Notes under the pieces: generated by a model
Told to the model about the DNA's origin: nothing
Databases searched by the model: none
Seen by the model: the letters and a program-made list of their open reading frames with translations, nothing else
Program-made: the position numbers and the translations under genes
Part shown: positions 27,266-36,993 of the stretch, piece by piece
How positions within the stretch are numbered: the first letter of the stretch is position 1
Layout: every line of letters begins with the position of its first letter
From: an uncultured Roseobacter sp.
Lineage (GTDB): Bacteria > Pseudomonadota > Alphaproteobacteria > Rhodobacterales > Rhodobacteraceae
Reading direction: 5' to 3'
DNA length: 64,000 nucleotides
Assembly: GCF_947499265.1 (NCBI RefSeq)
Contig: NZ_CANMNK010000001.1
Span: 147,001-211,000, forward strand

Positions 27266-29011
27266 CTATTCGGTCAGATCAGGCGTATCCTGGCTCAGAT
27301 CCCGCACGCCAATCGCAGTTTCCTGCGCCTTGGACAAGGACCAGCGGACACGCGTGGCGTATGACATAGCCTTACCCGAAAGGACAATCTGATTTGCACC
27401 GCGCGGCTTCAATCGCCCGGTTTCCAGATAAACCGAAGGCTGCAGGCTCAGATTTTGCCCGCCATCGTGGCGAAACACCCAGATCTCACCGCTTTTCAAG
27501 GCCATGGACACCGCCGCCCCGCCCAGATCGAGCGTCGCATCCACCTCCGGGTGCAAATGGAACCTGATGTCAAAGGCGATCCCCTGCAGCTGCGTCGCAT
27601 CCAGCGCCAGGTCGAGCCGGCGTTTTTCGCCATCATCAAGCGCCAGCAGCATGTCTTCCCCCGCCATCGCGCGACCGTCGAATGTCATCTCCAGCGTGCG
27701 TGCATGGGTCAACCCATGGGTGCTGGCAAATCCGTTGTGACCGCCCTGAAACCGCAACCCGTCGCTGACATGGCCAATCTCGATCGGTACCTTGGTTGGG
27801 GCCTCAATCAATTCCTCGCGTCCGGTGGCCCGGTCCACATCCCCCAGACGCGCGCTGGAATAGCCATCCAGCGACAGCGTGGAATGCGACGGTGTGGCCC
27901 GCCCGGCACGGCGCCACTCCGGCCCGAATGACCGACCCGAGCCGCAGTTGACAACCAGCGGGCGCCGCCCCGAGGTCAGTTCAAGCGCAAGGGTCGAAGC
28001 ATGGGCATTATAGGACGCGCGGCCTTTGGGCGGCTTGCTGGCATCGATGATCACGCTGGTGCGCCCGGCGGAGAGCCGCGCAAAGCCCATCGACAGCCCA
28101 TCCGGCTGCCGGGTCTTGACCTTTGCCTGCGCCAGCGCGTGATCCAGCCACCCCTCGGGCCCGCGCCCGCCCCCATGGAACCGCGCCAGCGCGCCATCGG
28201 CGTGACGCAATGTGCGCAGCGTTGGCGCAATCCGTTCAATGGCCTCCAGATGTTCCTCAGGCGTGGCATGCCCCGCATCTGACAGTGCCGCCGCCGCCCA
28301 TGTCAGCAAGGTAAACACGTCCAGCAATTCTTCGGGGTTGCGCGTCGGCAGACCGCCCTGATGATCGATCTGCGTGCTGCATTCCCGGGCCAGCGCATTC
28401 ACCGCCGGCATCGCCACCGTCTCCATGCCTTCCAGCGAAAGCCCCGCGTAGATCAGCCCGGTCAGAGCCTCGAACCGGGGTAACCCACTTGCCGCGCCAT
28501 GCCAGCGTTTGGCCAGAAAATGGGTCTGCTGATGCAGGCTGCGGTAAAATACATCGCTGTCGGGGGCGTCATTACCCTGCAGCATGAAGAGTGCGTGGTT
28601 GATCCAGCGGATGAGCCGCCGTCCCGTCAGATCCGGTGTCCAGCCCGCACCGCGCCCCCTGCCATAGCGGTCGATCCAGCCCCACAACCAGCGCCGCGCC
28701 GCCGCCCTTGCGGGCAGGTCTCCCACTGCGGCCAGATCGTCCAGCCAGGCAAAGCCATGAATTTCCTGTTCATAGTCAACGTTGGGGGCAGGCAGGTCCC
28801 AGAGGTCTATGTCCTTGTGCTCCAAGAGGTGACCGGCAAAGAGAAAATTCCCCGCCAGCAGTTGCCGCCCCTTGGCAAAGCTCCCGATTGTGCGGGGTTC
28901 TGGTGAGGATACAAACCCCACAGCCTGCGCGCGCATCCGGCCCGCACGCGCAGCGTGCCAGCGGTTTAGAAAATGCACCTTGCGGGCGGCAAAACTTCTG
29001 GTTTCGGACAT
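27266..29011 (-). CDS. Heparinase II/III family protein
   Basis: A 581-residue protein with an N-terminal alpha/alpha-toroid region (about 1-300) and a C-terminal beta-sandwich heparinase II/III domain (about 310-550), with the segments [19 protein letters not shown] and [17 protein letters not shown]. No signal peptide is seen: the N-terminus is [17 protein letters not shown], so a cytoplasmic or unusual location is possible, although characterised relatives cleave uronic-acid polysaccharides. It is embedded between rsmB and purH, a position I recall being conserved in roseobacters. A housekeeping envelope role is therefore as likely as polysaccharide degradation. The substrate is unknown. 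Confidence 0.85.
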   Translation of the reverse strand: MSETRSFAARKVHFLNRWHAARAGRMRAQAVGFVSSPEPRTIGSFAKGRQLLAGNFLFAGHLLEHKDIDLWDLPAPNVDYEQEIHGFAWLDDLAAVGDLPARAAARRWLWGWIDRYGRGRGAGWTPDLTGRRLIRWINHALFMLQGNDAPDSDVFYRSLHQQTHFLAKRWHGAASGLPRFEALTGLIYAGLSLEGMETVAMPAVNALARECSTQIDHQGGLPTRNPEELLDVFTLLTWAAAALSDAGHATPEEHLEAIERIAPTLRTLRHADGALARFHGGGRGPEGWLDHALAQAKVKTRQPDGLSMGFARLSAGRTSVIIDASKPPKGRASYNAHASTLALELTSGRRPLVVNCGSGRSFGPEWRRAGRATPSHSTLSLDGYSSARLGDVDRATGREELIEAPTKVPIEIGHVSDGLRFQGGHNGFASTHGLTHARTLEMTFDGRAMAGEDMLLALDDGEKRRLDLALDATQLQGIAFDIRFHLHPEVDATLDLGGAAVSMALKSGEIWVFRHDGGQNLSLQPSVYLETGRLKPRGANQIVLSGKAMSYATRVRWSLSKAQETAIGVRDLSQDTPDLTE

Positions 29012-29130
29012 GTGGGTCTCTGCCTGGGCGCGCTCTGACGGCGCTTTGCGGCATGTTAGCGCGACAGGTTGAGCGAGTCACCGGAATATATTTGATGTCG
29101 TCAGATTTTGCCCGCTGCAGCGCATTGTAT

Positions 29131-30402
29131 TCATCCAGTCTTGCGCAAACACACCATGTAAAAGCCATCCATGCCGCCGAGATCAGGCCACAAGTCGGGC
29201 CGCAGCCGCAACCCGCCTTCGGTTGTGCGCCATGCCGCGTCAACGCCGGGGCGGTCGAGCGCTGCTTCGTCGGTCTGCATATCCGCATGGCGCGCCAGGG
29301 CCTCATCCGCCTGCACTTCACCTTCATCCGGCAGCAGCGAACAGGTGCAAAAGACCATGCGCCCGCCCGGTTTCAGCAGGGACCACGCGTGATCGATCAA
29401 TTGCGCCTGCAGGTCGATCAGATCCGCGAACTCCGAGCCATCTTTGGCGTGGGGCAAATCCGGATGGCGCCGGATCGTGCCCGTCGCAGAACAGGGCGCA
29501 TCGAGCAGAATGGCGTCATATTGACCGGTCGTCTCGCGCGCGTCCTCAACGATCAGGCGCGCCTTGAGGCCGGTGCGCGCAAGGTTTTCCTTCACCCGTG
29601 CCATCCGGCCCGCAGAATCGTCAACGGCGGTGACATCGGCACCAGCAGCGGCCAGTTGCATCGTCTTGCCACCTGGTGCAGCGCAGAGATCCAACACGCT
29701 TTCGCCCGGTTGCGGCGCAAGGATCTGAACCGGCAAAGCCGCCGCCGCATCCTGCACCCACCACTCGCCTGCGGCAAAGCCCGGCATCGCGGACACCTGC
29801 CCGGGCTCCTGAACCCGCACGGACCCGTTGGGGAGAACAGTGCCCCCCGTTGCTGCCGCAACCGCCGCCACATCGTTTTTGGCAGTTAAATCCAAAGGCG
29901 CACCGGCAAAATGCGCGGCTTCCATGGCCGTCATCGCCTCCGGCCCCCAGGCCTGAACCAACGGCCCGCGCAGCCACTTGGGCAGTCTTGGCGACCGCAG
30001 CGCGTTCCAGGCGTCGGGTCCATCCGCCGCGATTTTGCGCAAAACCGCGTTTGTCAGCCCCTTCAGATGGCCCAACCGGTTGTGACGCGACACCAGCTCA
30101 ACCATCGCATTCACAACACCATGCGCCGCCGCGCCCTGACAGAGTTCAACCGTGCCGACACGCAGCGCATTGCGCACGGTCAGGGGCGGGTATTTGTTGA
30201 GATGTTTTTGCAAAAGCCGATCTGCGCGCTCCAGACCACGCAATGTATCCTGAGCCAGTCGCGCGGCACGCGCGCGGTCCTCCACGGGTAACTTGTCGAG
30301 AACCCCCGCTCCCATCAGCTCCGACATCAGCCGCCCCTCGCCCAATATCTGGTCAAGCAGGTAAACGGCGCTTCTGCGTGCCGGAACGCCGGTATCGGAC
30401 AT
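29131..30402 (-). CDS. rsmB: 16S rRNA (cytosine967-C5)-methyltransferase
   Basis: RsmB methylates C967 of 16S rRNA using SAM. The 423-residue protein has an N-terminal NusB-like RNA-binding domain (about 1-140) and a Rossmann methyltransferase domain. It shows SAM motif LDLCAAPGGKTMQLA, the cysteine of DAPCSATGTIRRHPD and the catalytic cysteine of FCTCSLLPDEGE, the two-cysteine arrangement of RNA m5C enzymes. The start is ATG at 30402 behind AAAGGAG; a longer frame reaches 30597 but overlaps the divergent gene. It is upstream of the heparinase-family gene and purH, and divergent from the DUF1674 gene (83 bp between). Confidence 0.95.
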   Translation of the reverse strand: MSDTGVPARRSAVYLLDQILGEGRLMSELMGAGVLDKLPVEDRARAARLAQDTLRGLERADRLLQKHLNKYPPLTVRNALRVGTVELCQGAAAHGVVNAMVELVSRHNRLGHLKGLTNAVLRKIAADGPDAWNALRSPRLPKWLRGPLVQAWGPEAMTAMEAAHFAGAPLDLTAKNDVAAVAAATGGTVLPNGSVRVQEPGQVSAMPGFAAGEWWVQDAAAALPVQILAPQPGESVLDLCAAPGGKTMQLAAAGADVTAVDDSAGRMARVKENLARTGLKARLIVEDARETTGQYDAILLDAPCSATGTIRRHPDLPHAKDGSEFADLIDLQAQLIDHAWSLLKPGGRMVFCTCSLLPDEGEVQADEALARHADMQTDEAALDRPGVDAAWRTTEGGLRLRPDLWPDLGGMDGFYMVCLRKTG

Positions 30403-30485
30403 CTCAGTGGCTCCTTTGGTGGTGGCGGGTTGTCTGCGCCAATGTGCGGCGTATATCAAGGGCAGACCCATCGGAAAGTGACCAA

Positions 30486-30677
30486 ATGGCTGACGACGCA
30501 GAAAACCATGAGCCACCTCAACTGCCCCCAGCGGCGCAGCGCGCATTGGCTGAAGCAGAAGAACGCCGCAAAAAAGCCAAGGCGCTGGATTTGCCACCCG
30601 AGCTTGGTGGGCGCGATGGGCCGGAACCTGTGCGCTATGGGGATTGGGAGAAAAAGGGACTGGCGGTAGATTTCTGA
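30486..30677 (+). CDS. DUF1674 protein (succinate dehydrogenase assembly factor 4-like)
   Basis: A 63-residue protein whose C-terminus (ELGGRDGPEPVRYGDWEKKG, then AVDF) is the signature of DUF1674. The eukaryotic member SDHAF4/Sdh8 binds the flavinylated SdhA subunit during assembly of succinate dehydrogenase. The N-terminal half is charged and rich in Ala and Glu. The start is ATG at 30486. It stands alone, divergent from rsmB, with no sdh gene nearby; the role in complex II assembly is by analogy. Downstream it converges on the gene for a small secreted protein. Confidence 0.85.
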   Translation: MADDAENHEPPQLPPAAQRALAEAEERRKKAKALDLPPELGGRDGPEPVRYGDWEKKGLAVDF

Positions 30678-30766
30678 AACGCGCCCATTGCAGCGAACGC
30701 CAGTGCCCGGAACGGGCGTATCGTGTACGCGCACAGCGCGTTCCTTTGGATCAAGATTGCGTTAAA

Positions 30767-31123
30767 TCACTTCAGGCGAAATTCAGCGGAATCGCCAGCG
30801 CCTTTGTCAGATGTGAACTTGATGCGGTTGTCCTTGGCCTGAACTTCCTGGCAATTATATCCCAAGGCGTCACCGCCCCAAAAAAGGTCGCGACAAAAAT
30901 ACCCCTCGCGCCACGTCCAATTCCCCGACACGGCCCAAGCCGCGCCGATACCGGAGATCTCGCCTTCGGGCGATACTTCCAGCTTAACAAAGGGACGCCG
31001 CAGCTCTTTGCCTGAAATCAGCGACACAAACTGCGCCTCGCTGTCCACCTTGGTGAATTCAGCCGCCGCAGACGTCCCGATCGCAAGGGCGATACTCGCA
31101 GTCATCAAGAAAGTCAGGCGCAT
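30767..31123 (-). CDS. Small secreted protein with a cysteine pair, function unknown
   Basis: A 118-residue protein with a clear Sec signal peptide (MRLTFLMTASIALAIGTSAAA, cleavage before EF). The mature part is about 97 residues and has two cysteines (GYFCRDLFWGG and GYNCQEVQAK) that could form a disulfide in the periplasm. The start is ATG at 31123, nine bases after GGAG; GTG at 31129 is too close to it. I recognise no functional domain. It lies downstream of dapB on the same strand, separated by 84 bp, and may have been mislabelled as dihydrodipicolinate reductase in some genomes because of this neighbour. Confidence 0.75.
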   Translation of the reverse strand: MRLTFLMTASIALAIGTSAAAEFTKVDSEAQFVSLISGKELRRPFVKLEVSPEGEISGIGAAWAVSGNWTWREGYFCRDLFWGGDALGYNCQEVQAKDNRIKFTSDKGAGDSAEFRLK

Positions 31124-31207
31124 CTTCACAAGCTCCGTATATGTGCTTTAAGAGAGATACGTGGCGCAGACCCATTTGGTTCAAAAACAATGCCTGCCAC
31201 CAGCAAA

Positions 31208-32026
31208 TTATTGCTCAGACAGCCCCAGCACATCGAGCATGTCATAATGCCCCGGCGCTTTGCCCTGCGTCCAAAGCGCGGCCTTCAAAGCGCCGCGCGC
31301 AAATACCGACCGATCCGAGGCCACATGCCGCAGGGTGATGCGCTCACCCGCTGCGGCAAACATCACGTCGTGCTCGCCCACGATGTCGCCACCGCGGATG
31401 GCCACAAATCCGATCTCACCGCGCCTGCGCGCCCCGGTAATTCCATCGCGCGCCCGGTCCGAGACATCCTCCAGCACAACACCGCGGCCTTCGGCGGCGG
31501 CTTCACCCAGCATCAACGCGGTGCCCGAGGGCGCATCGACCTTTTGGTTGTGGTGCGCCTCGATCACTTCGATATCGTAATCTTCGTCCAGCGCCGCAGC
31601 CACCTTTTTGGTCAATTGCACCAGAAGGTTGACACCCAGGCTCATGTTCCCGGCCCGCACGATCAGCGCACCCTCCGAAGCAGGGGGCAGCTCCGCAATC
31701 TCATCTGCGGTCATGCCGGTCGTCCCGATTACATGCGCCACATTGGCCTGCGCTGCGGCTCTGGAAAACGCAATCGTGGCTGCAGGTGCCGTGAAATCGA
31801 TCACGACGTCAGCGTCACCGAGCACCTCGGCGATATCTTCAACCACCTTCACGCCGGTCTCAGCGCCCCCCATTGCCGCGCCCAGATCGCGCCCCAGCCA
31901 AGCGTGACCAGATCGCTCAACAGCCCCGACCAAATGCGCTCGTTCCGAAGCCGCGATGGTCTCGACCAGCATCTGGCCCATACGGCCGGAAACGCCTGTC
32001 ACCACCATTCCCATCGACTTGCTCAT
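31208..32026 (-). CDS. dapB: 4-hydroxy-tetrahydrodipicolinate reductase
   Basis: DapB reduces 4-hydroxy-tetrahydrodipicolinate with NAD(P)H in the diaminopimelate/lysine pathway, which feeds peptidoglycan. The 272-residue protein matches the family. It has the nucleotide-binding turn [12 protein letters not shown] near residue 9, the catalytic HH and Lys in [16 protein letters not shown], and [19 protein letters not shown]. The start is ATG at 32026. It is divergent from rbfA, with 78 bp between. The partial aminotransferase at the right end of the window may belong to the same pathway but is 32 kb away. Confidence 0.97.
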   Translation of the reverse strand: MSKSMGMVVTGVSGRMGQMLVETIAASERAHLVGAVERSGHAWLGRDLGAAMGGAETGVKVVEDIAEVLGDADVVIDFTAPAATIAFSRAAAQANVAHVIGTTGMTADEIAELPPASEGALIVRAGNMSLGVNLLVQLTKKVAAALDEDYDIEVIEAHHNQKVDAPSGTALMLGEAAAEGRGVVLEDVSDRARDGITGARRRGEIGFVAIRGGDIVGEHDVMFAAAGERITLRHVASDRSVFARGALKAALWTQGKAPGHYDMLDVLGLSEQ

Positions 32027-32104
32027 GCCATGCTCCGTTTTCCGCTGAACCCGCCCTGCTTATCGCGACAGCACTTGCTTGGCAAAGGGACGATGACCGC
32101 TTAG

Positions 32105-32536
32105 ATGACCTCTATGGGAAAGAACAAGTTTCACGAGGGCGCAGGCCCCTCACAAAGACAACTCAGAGTTGGAGAGCTGATCCGGCGTGCCCTCTCTGAT
32201 GTGCTGGCACGCGGCGATGTGCACGACCCGGAGCTGAACCGTTTGTCGATCACGGTGGGCGAAGTGCGCACCTCGCCTGATTTGCGGATTGCGACCGCCT
32301 ACGTGTTGCCTCTGGGAGGACAGGGCCGGGATGAGGTGATCGGCCTGCTGGCGCGCAACAAGGGCGAGCTGCGGCGCGTTGTCTCCAAGAAGCTGTCGTT
32401 GAAATTCGCCCCCGATCTGCGCTTCCAGCTCGACGAAACGTTCGACCGGATGGATGAGACGCGCGAAATGCTCAACCGCGAGGACGTGCGGCGCGATACG
32501 GGCAACGATGCGTCCGAGGAGCGTGGCCCGGAATGA
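32105..32536 (+). CDS. rbfA: Ribosome-binding factor A
   Basis: RbfA binds the 30S subunit near 16S helix 1 and helps late maturation and cold adaptation. The 143-residue KH-like protein shows [17 protein letters not shown] and [20 protein letters not shown], both typical of the family. The C-terminal 20 residues are charged and not conserved. The start is either ATG at 32105 or ATG at 32114; neither has a good Shine-Dalgarno. It starts a plus-strand run toward truB and overlaps the following DUF2233 gene by ATGATG. The nusA-infB genes that often precede rbfA are not here. Confidence 0.95.
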   Translation: MTSMGKNKFHEGAGPSQRQLRVGELIRRALSDVLARGDVHDPELNRLSITVGEVRTSPDLRIATAYVLPLGGQGRDEVIGLLARNKGELRRVVSKKLSLKFAPDLRFQLDETFDRMDETREMLNREDVRRDTGNDASEERGPE

Positions 32537-33270
32537 TGCGCTTGGCGTTGGCTGGGGCTCTTGCCGTCATGGCGCAGACCGCCGGGGCCGTTGAGTGCCA
32601 GTCCATCACTTTCGACGACACGCAATACACGGTGTGCGAGGTGGATGCCGCGCAAGAGGATCTGCAACTGTTTCTCTACGATGAAACGGGCGCGGTTCTG
32701 GGACACTTTCTTGCCATCGACCGCGCGCTGGCGCCGGAGGGCAAGCAGCTGAGTTTTGCCATGAATGCGGGCATGTATCATGAAGACCGCGCGCCGGTTG
32801 GTCACTACCTCGAAGATGGCGAGGAAGTCATGCGCGTGATCGAAAGCGCCGGGCCGGGCAACTTCGGGTTGCTGCCGAACGGTGTTTTCTGTCTGCGCGA
32901 GGGCCGTGCGGACGTCTTTGAGACATCTGACTATGTGCGTGACGCACCTGCCTGCGAGGATGCCACCCAATCCGGCCCGATGCTGGTGATCGACGGGGCG
33001 CTGCATCCCCGGTTTCTGGCCGATGGTACCTCGAAATTCATTCGCAATGGCGTCGGCACCTCTGCGGACGGACAGCGGGTGGTCTTTGCCATCTCTGACG
33101 CACCGGTGAATTTCTACGATTTTGCGCGGCTTTTCCGGGACCAGCTGAAAACGCCGAATGCGCTCTACTTCGACGGCAATATCTCGCGGTTGTATGCGCC
33201 GGACCTGAACCGCAATGACATCGGGTTCAGGCTGGGTCCAATCGTCGGCGTTGTCGCCCCGTCGGAATAG
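32533..33270 (+). CDS. Phosphodiester glycosidase family (DUF2233) exported protein
   Basis: A 245-residue exported protein with a signal peptide (residues 1-18, ending TAGAV). The conserved body has [42 protein letters not shown] and [15 protein letters not shown], the pattern of the DUF2233/NAGPA domain. The characterised mammalian member removes a covering GlcNAc from phosphodiesters, and bacterial members are thought to act on envelope or cell-wall sugars. Two Met codons (32533 and 32536) can serve as start, overlapping the rbfA stop. Its position between rbfA and truB makes it look like an insertion into a conserved RNA-processing block. Confidence 0.88.
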   Translation: MMRLALAGALAVMAQTAGAVECQSITFDDTQYTVCEVDAAQEDLQLFLYDETGAVLGHFLAIDRALAPEGKQLSFAMNAGMYHEDRAPVGHYLEDGEEVMRVIESAGPGNFGLLPNGVFCLREGRADVFETSDYVRDAPACEDATQSGPMLVIDGALHPRFLADGTSKFIRNGVGTSADGQRVVFAISDAPVNFYDFARLFRDQLKTPNALYFDGNISRLYAPDLNRNDIGFRLGPIVGVVAPSE

Positions 33271-33377
33271 GCGAAACACGAATCGATCGCGGCGAAAGAC
33301 TGCAGAGGCGCGAAAAACCTCTGGCCCCGCAGGCATTCGATCGCTATGGGGCCTGTCGCAGAACCAATGAGGACACC

Positions 33378-34289
33378 ATGGGACGCAGACGCAATGGCAG
33401 AGAGATTTCCGGCTGGCTGGTTGTGGACAAACCCGCCGGGCTGACCTCCACGGCGGTGGTCAACAAGGTGCGTTGGGCGCTGGATGCCAAGAAAGCGGGG
33501 CACGCGGGTACGCTTGACCCCGATGCAACGGGTGTTCTGGCGGTGGCCCTTGGGGAGGCCACAAAAACCGTGCCCTACATCACCGATGCCCTCAAAGCCT
33601 ATGAATTCACCGTCCGGCTTGGTCAGGCGACCAATACAGATGACGCTGAGGGGGAGGTCATAGCTACCAGCGATCTGCGCCCGACGGATGATGAGATCAA
33701 AGAAGTCTTGAGCACATTCATTGGCGACATCGAGCAGGTGCCGCCGCAGTTTTCCGCCGTGAAGATCGATGGTGAGCGCGCCTACAAACGGGCCCGTGAT
33801 GGCGAGACCATGGAGATTGCCGCCCGCCCGCTCTATGTCGACAGTCTGCTGTTGATCGACCGACCGGATGAAGATCACGTGACCCTGGAGCTGACCTGCG
33901 GCAAGGGCGGCTATGTGCGGTCCATCGCCCGCGATCTGGGGAACGCGCTTGGATGCTATGGCCATGTGCGCGAGTTGCGACGCATCTGGTCCGGCCCCTT
34001 CGAGGCCGACGACGGCATCACGCTGGAACAGATTGAAGAGATCGCCCGCACCCCGGCGCTCGACAGCCACCTGCGCCCGGTTGAAGAGGCCTTTGTCGAC
34101 ATGGCCGAGGTCAAGGCCACGCCAGAAGGAGCCACGCGCCTGCGCAATGGCAATCCCGGCATGGTTCTGGCAGTCGACGTGGACTATGGCGAAGAGTGCT
34201 GGGCCTCCTACGACGGGCAGGCTTTGGCCATCGGGCGCTACAAATCCGGCGAGCTGCACCCGACACGTGTGCTGAATATAAAGAACTGA
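33378..34289 (+). CDS. truB: tRNA pseudouridine(55) synthase
   Basis: TruB converts U55 of the T-psi-C loop of tRNA to pseudouridine. The 303-residue protein has the catalytic Asp47 in [14 protein letters not shown], plus [33 protein letters not shown] and [15 protein letters not shown]. The start is ATG at 33378, with GAGGA about nine bases upstream. It belongs to the conserved block rbfA-truB-rpsO-pnp, but here it is separated from rpsO by three unrelated genes. No clear terminator follows it. Confidence 0.97.
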   Translation: MGRRRNGREISGWLVVDKPAGLTSTAVVNKVRWALDAKKAGHAGTLDPDATGVLAVALGEATKTVPYITDALKAYEFTVRLGQATNTDDAEGEVIATSDLRPTDDEIKEVLSTFIGDIEQVPPQFSAVKIDGERAYKRARDGETMEIAARPLYVDSLLLIDRPDEDHVTLELTCGKGGYVRSIARDLGNALGCYGHVRELRRIWSGPFEADDGITLEQIEEIARTPALDSHLRPVEEAFVDMAEVKATPEGATRLRNGNPGMVLAVDVDYGEECWASYDGQALAIGRYKSGELHPTRVLNIKN

Positions 34290-34476
34290 TCGGTTCCGAA
34301 TATTACAATCTGTCGCAAACCTCGCGCCGATGTCAGCGGATTTCGGGGTTTGTTACAGAAATTATTACGATAATCAGCCTCTCGGTAAGCCCTGTGTGAG
34401 GAGACTGCACATCGCAGGCGCGCACTGCCATATCGGGGTCAGACGCAAACTTCTGATCCAACATGGAGATACCGAC

Positions 34477-34965
34477 ATGCAACGCACACTGCTCTCGATC
34501 CTCACCGCCGGCGCCTTTGCCACCATCGCATTCGATACCTTTGGCCAAGCGCTCAGCCCGCTCTTTGGCTACGCCAAACTGGCCCCCGTTGGCCTTGCCG
34601 GTGCCACGCTGAAATCCGTCTTTGGCGCTGCACCTTCCGGCGCGGCCTACCTGCTGCACACGGTCACGGGTCTGCTCTTCTATGTCATCGGATATTTCGC
34701 CATCGCCCGGCCGATCCAACGGGCGGTTCTGCCGCAATTGCACTGGAGCATCACTGCGGCGGTCTATGGCGTGGCACTATGGGTCTTTGCCCTTTACGGC
34801 ATGGCGCATTTGGTCGCAGGCATGAAACCGTTCCTCGGCTTCACCGGCATCACCTGGGTGGCGCTCTGGGGTCACGTGGTCTACGCGCTTGTCGCCGCCG
34901 CCGTGCTGGAACTGCGTGGCGAGGTGTTTGACCTGCCCCGCAAGCGTGTTGCCGCTCTGGGATAA
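34477..34965 (+). CDS. Four-helix membrane protein, function unknown
   Basis: A 162-residue integral membrane protein with four hydrophobic segments at about 4-24, 55-78, 90-112 and 124-144, and a short basic C-terminus (DLPRKRVAALG). The start is ATG at 34477, with GGAG eight bases upstream; a longer frame from 34330 has no ribosome site. Conserved-looking polar residues (His61, His89, His133) lie in or near the helices, but no known family is obvious to me. It is followed by a strong intrinsic terminator at 34988-35014, so it ends a transcription unit. It may be transcribed from the 187-bp gap after truB. Confidence 0.72.
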   Translation: MQRTLLSILTAGAFATIAFDTFGQALSPLFGYAKLAPVGLAGATLKSVFGAAPSGAAYLLHTVTGLLFYVIGYFAIARPIQRAVLPQLHWSITAAVYGVALWVFALYGMAHLVAGMKPFLGFTGITWVALWGHVVYALVAAAVLELRGEVFDLPRKRVAALG

Positions 34966-34987
34966 TCACGGGCTAAACTGCTACACA

Positions 34988-35014
34988 GGTCGCCCCGACC
35001 GGGCGGCCTTTTTT
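34988..35014 (+). terminator. Intrinsic terminator after the membrane protein gene
   Basis: GGTCGCCC pairs with GGGCGGCC (one G-U pair, 5-base loop CGACC), followed at once by six T residues. Classical rho-independent form. Confidence 0.85.
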
Positions 35015-35055
35015 GCGCTCTTGCCATGGATTGACCACGCTGGCATCACCCGCGC

Positions 35056-35577
35056 ATGCTGATCCGAACCCATGAAGACGCCGAAAAATGGTCCGAAGCG
35101 GTCTATTCAGACTGCGGGGCCTATCGCTACAGCCTCACCCGGGTGTGGGACGGCAATGGCCCTCGCGTGAACTTCGTAATGCTCAACCCGTCGAAGGCGG
35201 ATGAGGTCAGGAACGACCCGACGGTGGAGCGGTGTGAGCGGCGCGCACGGCATCTGGGGTTTGGGGCCTTTCGGGTCACAAATATATTCGGTTGGCGCGA
35301 CACGGATCCATTTGCCATGCGGCGCGCCAAGGCGCCGGTTGGCCCGGAAAACGATGACCTCCTGCTCGCGGCCGCCCAATGGGCGGATCAGATCATCGCC
35401 GCCTGGGGGGTGCATGGCGCTCATCGGCAGCGCGGGGAACAGGTCGCGCACCTGCTGCGCCAGGCAGAGATTAGGATGTTCCATCTGGGTCTCACCAAGG
35501 AGGGGCACCCGCGCCATCCGCTCTATCTGCCATACGCCAAACAACCAGAACCCTGGATCGCTGCGGACGGGCATTAA
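35056..35577 (+). CDS. DUF1643 protein
   Basis: A 173-residue cytoplasmic protein. The run VNFVMLNPSKADEVRNDPTV, CERRARHLGFGAFRVTNIF and WRDTDPFAM is the DUF1643 signature, a family found in bacteria and phages with no established activity. The C-terminus is a short basic tail (TKEGHPRHPLYLPYAKQ). The ATG at 35056 has no obvious Shine-Dalgarno and begins 42 bp after an intrinsic terminator, so it should have its own promoter. Base composition is like its neighbours. Its location inside the truB-rpsO interval marks it as accessory. Confidence 0.85.
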   Translation: MLIRTHEDAEKWSEAVYSDCGAYRYSLTRVWDGNGPRVNFVMLNPSKADEVRNDPTVERCERRARHLGFGAFRVTNIFGWRDTDPFAMRRAKAPVGPENDDLLLAAAQWADQIIAAWGVHGAHRQRGEQVAHLLRQAEIRMFHLGLTKEGHPRHPLYLPYAKQPEPWIAADGH

Positions 35578-35684
35578 CCTGTTGGTGAGGATTTCTGCCT
35601 AAAAAAGCGCATAAGGGTGCGTAAGTGTCGGCAAAATTACCGGTTTGATGCGTTGTGTGGGTTGCGAAGAAAAGGTGTTGAGTC

Positions 35685-36386
35685 ATGCTGTGGTTGGCTG
35701 GTTTGATGGGGTTGGCCGGTGTCGGCGCGGCGTCTTTTGTGGGTCTGAAGTCTTCTGAAATCGAAGAGGAAGACGAAGTGCTCGAAGCAGAAGAAATCCA
35801 AGGTGATGGTGCCAACGACATGCTGCAAGAGATTCACACGCAAAGCGACGCCGCTGGCGGTTTGTTGGCCTCGGGAACCGAATTCGTTGAAACAGAAGCT
35901 GCCCCGGCCTCCACCACAACGGAAGGATGGGGCGACGACATCCTGAACGAGGTTATGGGGGAATTCGACACAGCAGAAGGCCCCGCCACGCCCGAACCGG
36001 GCACCACAAACGTTCAGCCCTTGATTTTGCAGGATCCGATCCCGGACGAGCTAGAGGAGGAAAACGCCTTTGACCTCTCTCTGTCCGACTGGATCACCGA
36101 AAGATCGGGTGCCGAAATCCTGGATTACTCCGCGGAGACAGAAAGCCTGATGCTGGTTTGGGACGACACGGATGCGGGGACCATCGAACCCGACGTCGAT
36201 GTTGCACCGGATCCAGACGATCCGGAGGTCATGCAGGTTTCGATGAATGGCGAAAACGTGGCCGAAGTATATGGCGATGCGGAGATGAGTGTTGCCGATC
36301 TGACGCTGATCCCGTTGAGCTCCGCCATCATCATTGGTCTGGCGCCCGCAGTGGCGAACTTCCGGACGCAAAGCCGCGCGGTCTGA
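35685..36386 (+). CDS. Acidic membrane-anchored protein, function unknown
   Basis: A 233-residue protein with an N-terminal hydrophobic helix (MLWLAGLMGLAGVGAASFVG) and then an extremely Glu/Asp-rich body. No signal-peptidase site is clear, so the helix is probably an anchor. A segment around 125-165 (LSDWITERSGAEILDYSAET, then SLMLVWDD) resembles modules I associate with Roseobacter calcium-binding-type surface proteins. A second hydrophobic stretch near residue 210 (IPLSSAIIIGLAPAVANF) is also present. The start is ATG at 35685 behind AAGG. I recognise no catalytic family. It lies just upstream of rpsO and is accessory by position. Confidence 0.7.
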   Translation: MLWLAGLMGLAGVGAASFVGLKSSEIEEEDEVLEAEEIQGDGANDMLQEIHTQSDAAGGLLASGTEFVETEAAPASTTTEGWGDDILNEVMGEFDTAEGPATPEPGTTNVQPLILQDPIPDELEEENAFDLSLSDWITERSGAEILDYSAETESLMLVWDDTDAGTIEPDVDVAPDPDDPEVMQVSMNGENVAEVYGDAEMSVADLTLIPLSSAIIIGLAPAVANFRTQSRAV

Positions 36387-36549
36387 GCGCAGGATTTCAC
36401 GATTCAGCATTTGCCATTTCCCGGTGCTGCGTCTATACGCGCGCATCGCCATCGGGAATCTATTGTCTTTGGCGATATCTCCACGGGCCTGTGCTGGACG
36501 ACATCCCGGCCTGCGCCATTCCTGAAACTCTTTTGAAAAGGAGACCCCG

Positions 36550-36819
36550 ATGTCGATTACTGCTGAAGAAAAAGCCCGCGTCATGAAAGAATTCGCAACC
36601 AAAGAAGGTGACACAGGCTCGCCCGAAGTTCAGGTTGCTATCCTAAGCTCGCGCATCGCGACGCTGACAGAGCACTTCAAGACGCACAAGAAAGACAACC
36701 ACGGCCGCCGTGGTCTGCTGAAGATGGTCGCAACCCGTCGTAAGCTTCTGGATTACACCAAAGCCAAGGACGAAGCGCGCTATCAGGATCTCATCAAGCG
36801 TCTGGGCCTCCGGAGATAA
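36550..36819 (+). CDS. rpsO: 30S ribosomal protein S15
   Basis: S15 is a primary binder of 16S rRNA that nucleates the central domain of the 30S subunit. The 89-residue protein is complete and typical: [38 protein letters not shown] and [16 protein letters not shown]. The start is ATG at 36550 behind AAAAGGAG. In many bacteria rpsO is directly followed by pnp; here pnp is 2 kb away with three genes between. A 163-bp leader precedes it, where S15 autoregulation is known in other bacteria, but I cannot define the structure. It is followed by two hairpins. Confidence 0.98.
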   Translation: MSITAEEKARVMKEFATKEGDTGSPEVQVAILSSRIATLTEHFKTHKKDNHGRRGLLKMVATRRKLLDYTKAKDEARYQDLIKRLGLRR

Positions 36820-36822
36820 TCC

Positions 36823-36852
36823 CGGAGACAAATCGCAGCGCGATTTTCTCCG
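36823..36852 (+). promoter_or_regulatory. Long hairpin directly after rpsO
   Basis: CGGAGACAAATCGC pairs with GCGATTTTCTCCG as a 13-bp stem with one bulged base and a 3-base loop, four bases after the rpsO stop. No T run follows, so it is more likely an mRNA-processing or protective hairpin than a terminator. A true terminator lies at 36918. Confidence 0.6.
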
Positions 36853-36917
36853 AGTGCGGACAAGTGGGTTTGCGTGGCAAACCTGCGGTCCGGCAGCCGG
36901 TTCAGTTTGAGAGCAAG

Positions 36918-36944
36918 CCACGCCCCATCCGGCGTGGTTTTTTT
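36918..36944 (+). terminator. Intrinsic terminator downstream of rpsO
   Basis: CCACGCC and GGCGTGG form a perfect 7-bp stem with a 6-base loop, followed by seven T residues. It separates rpsO from the LysE gene. Confidence 0.88.
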
Positions 36945-36993
36945 ATATGCAAACAGACCTTTACCGCGGCAGGCGCCACCCTATGATCCGCCC

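Noticed and set aside
36051-36614. A 187-codon minus-strand frame opposite the acidic protein and the start of rpsO
   Set aside because: Crosses the rpsO ribosome-binding site and start; unlike any protein family.
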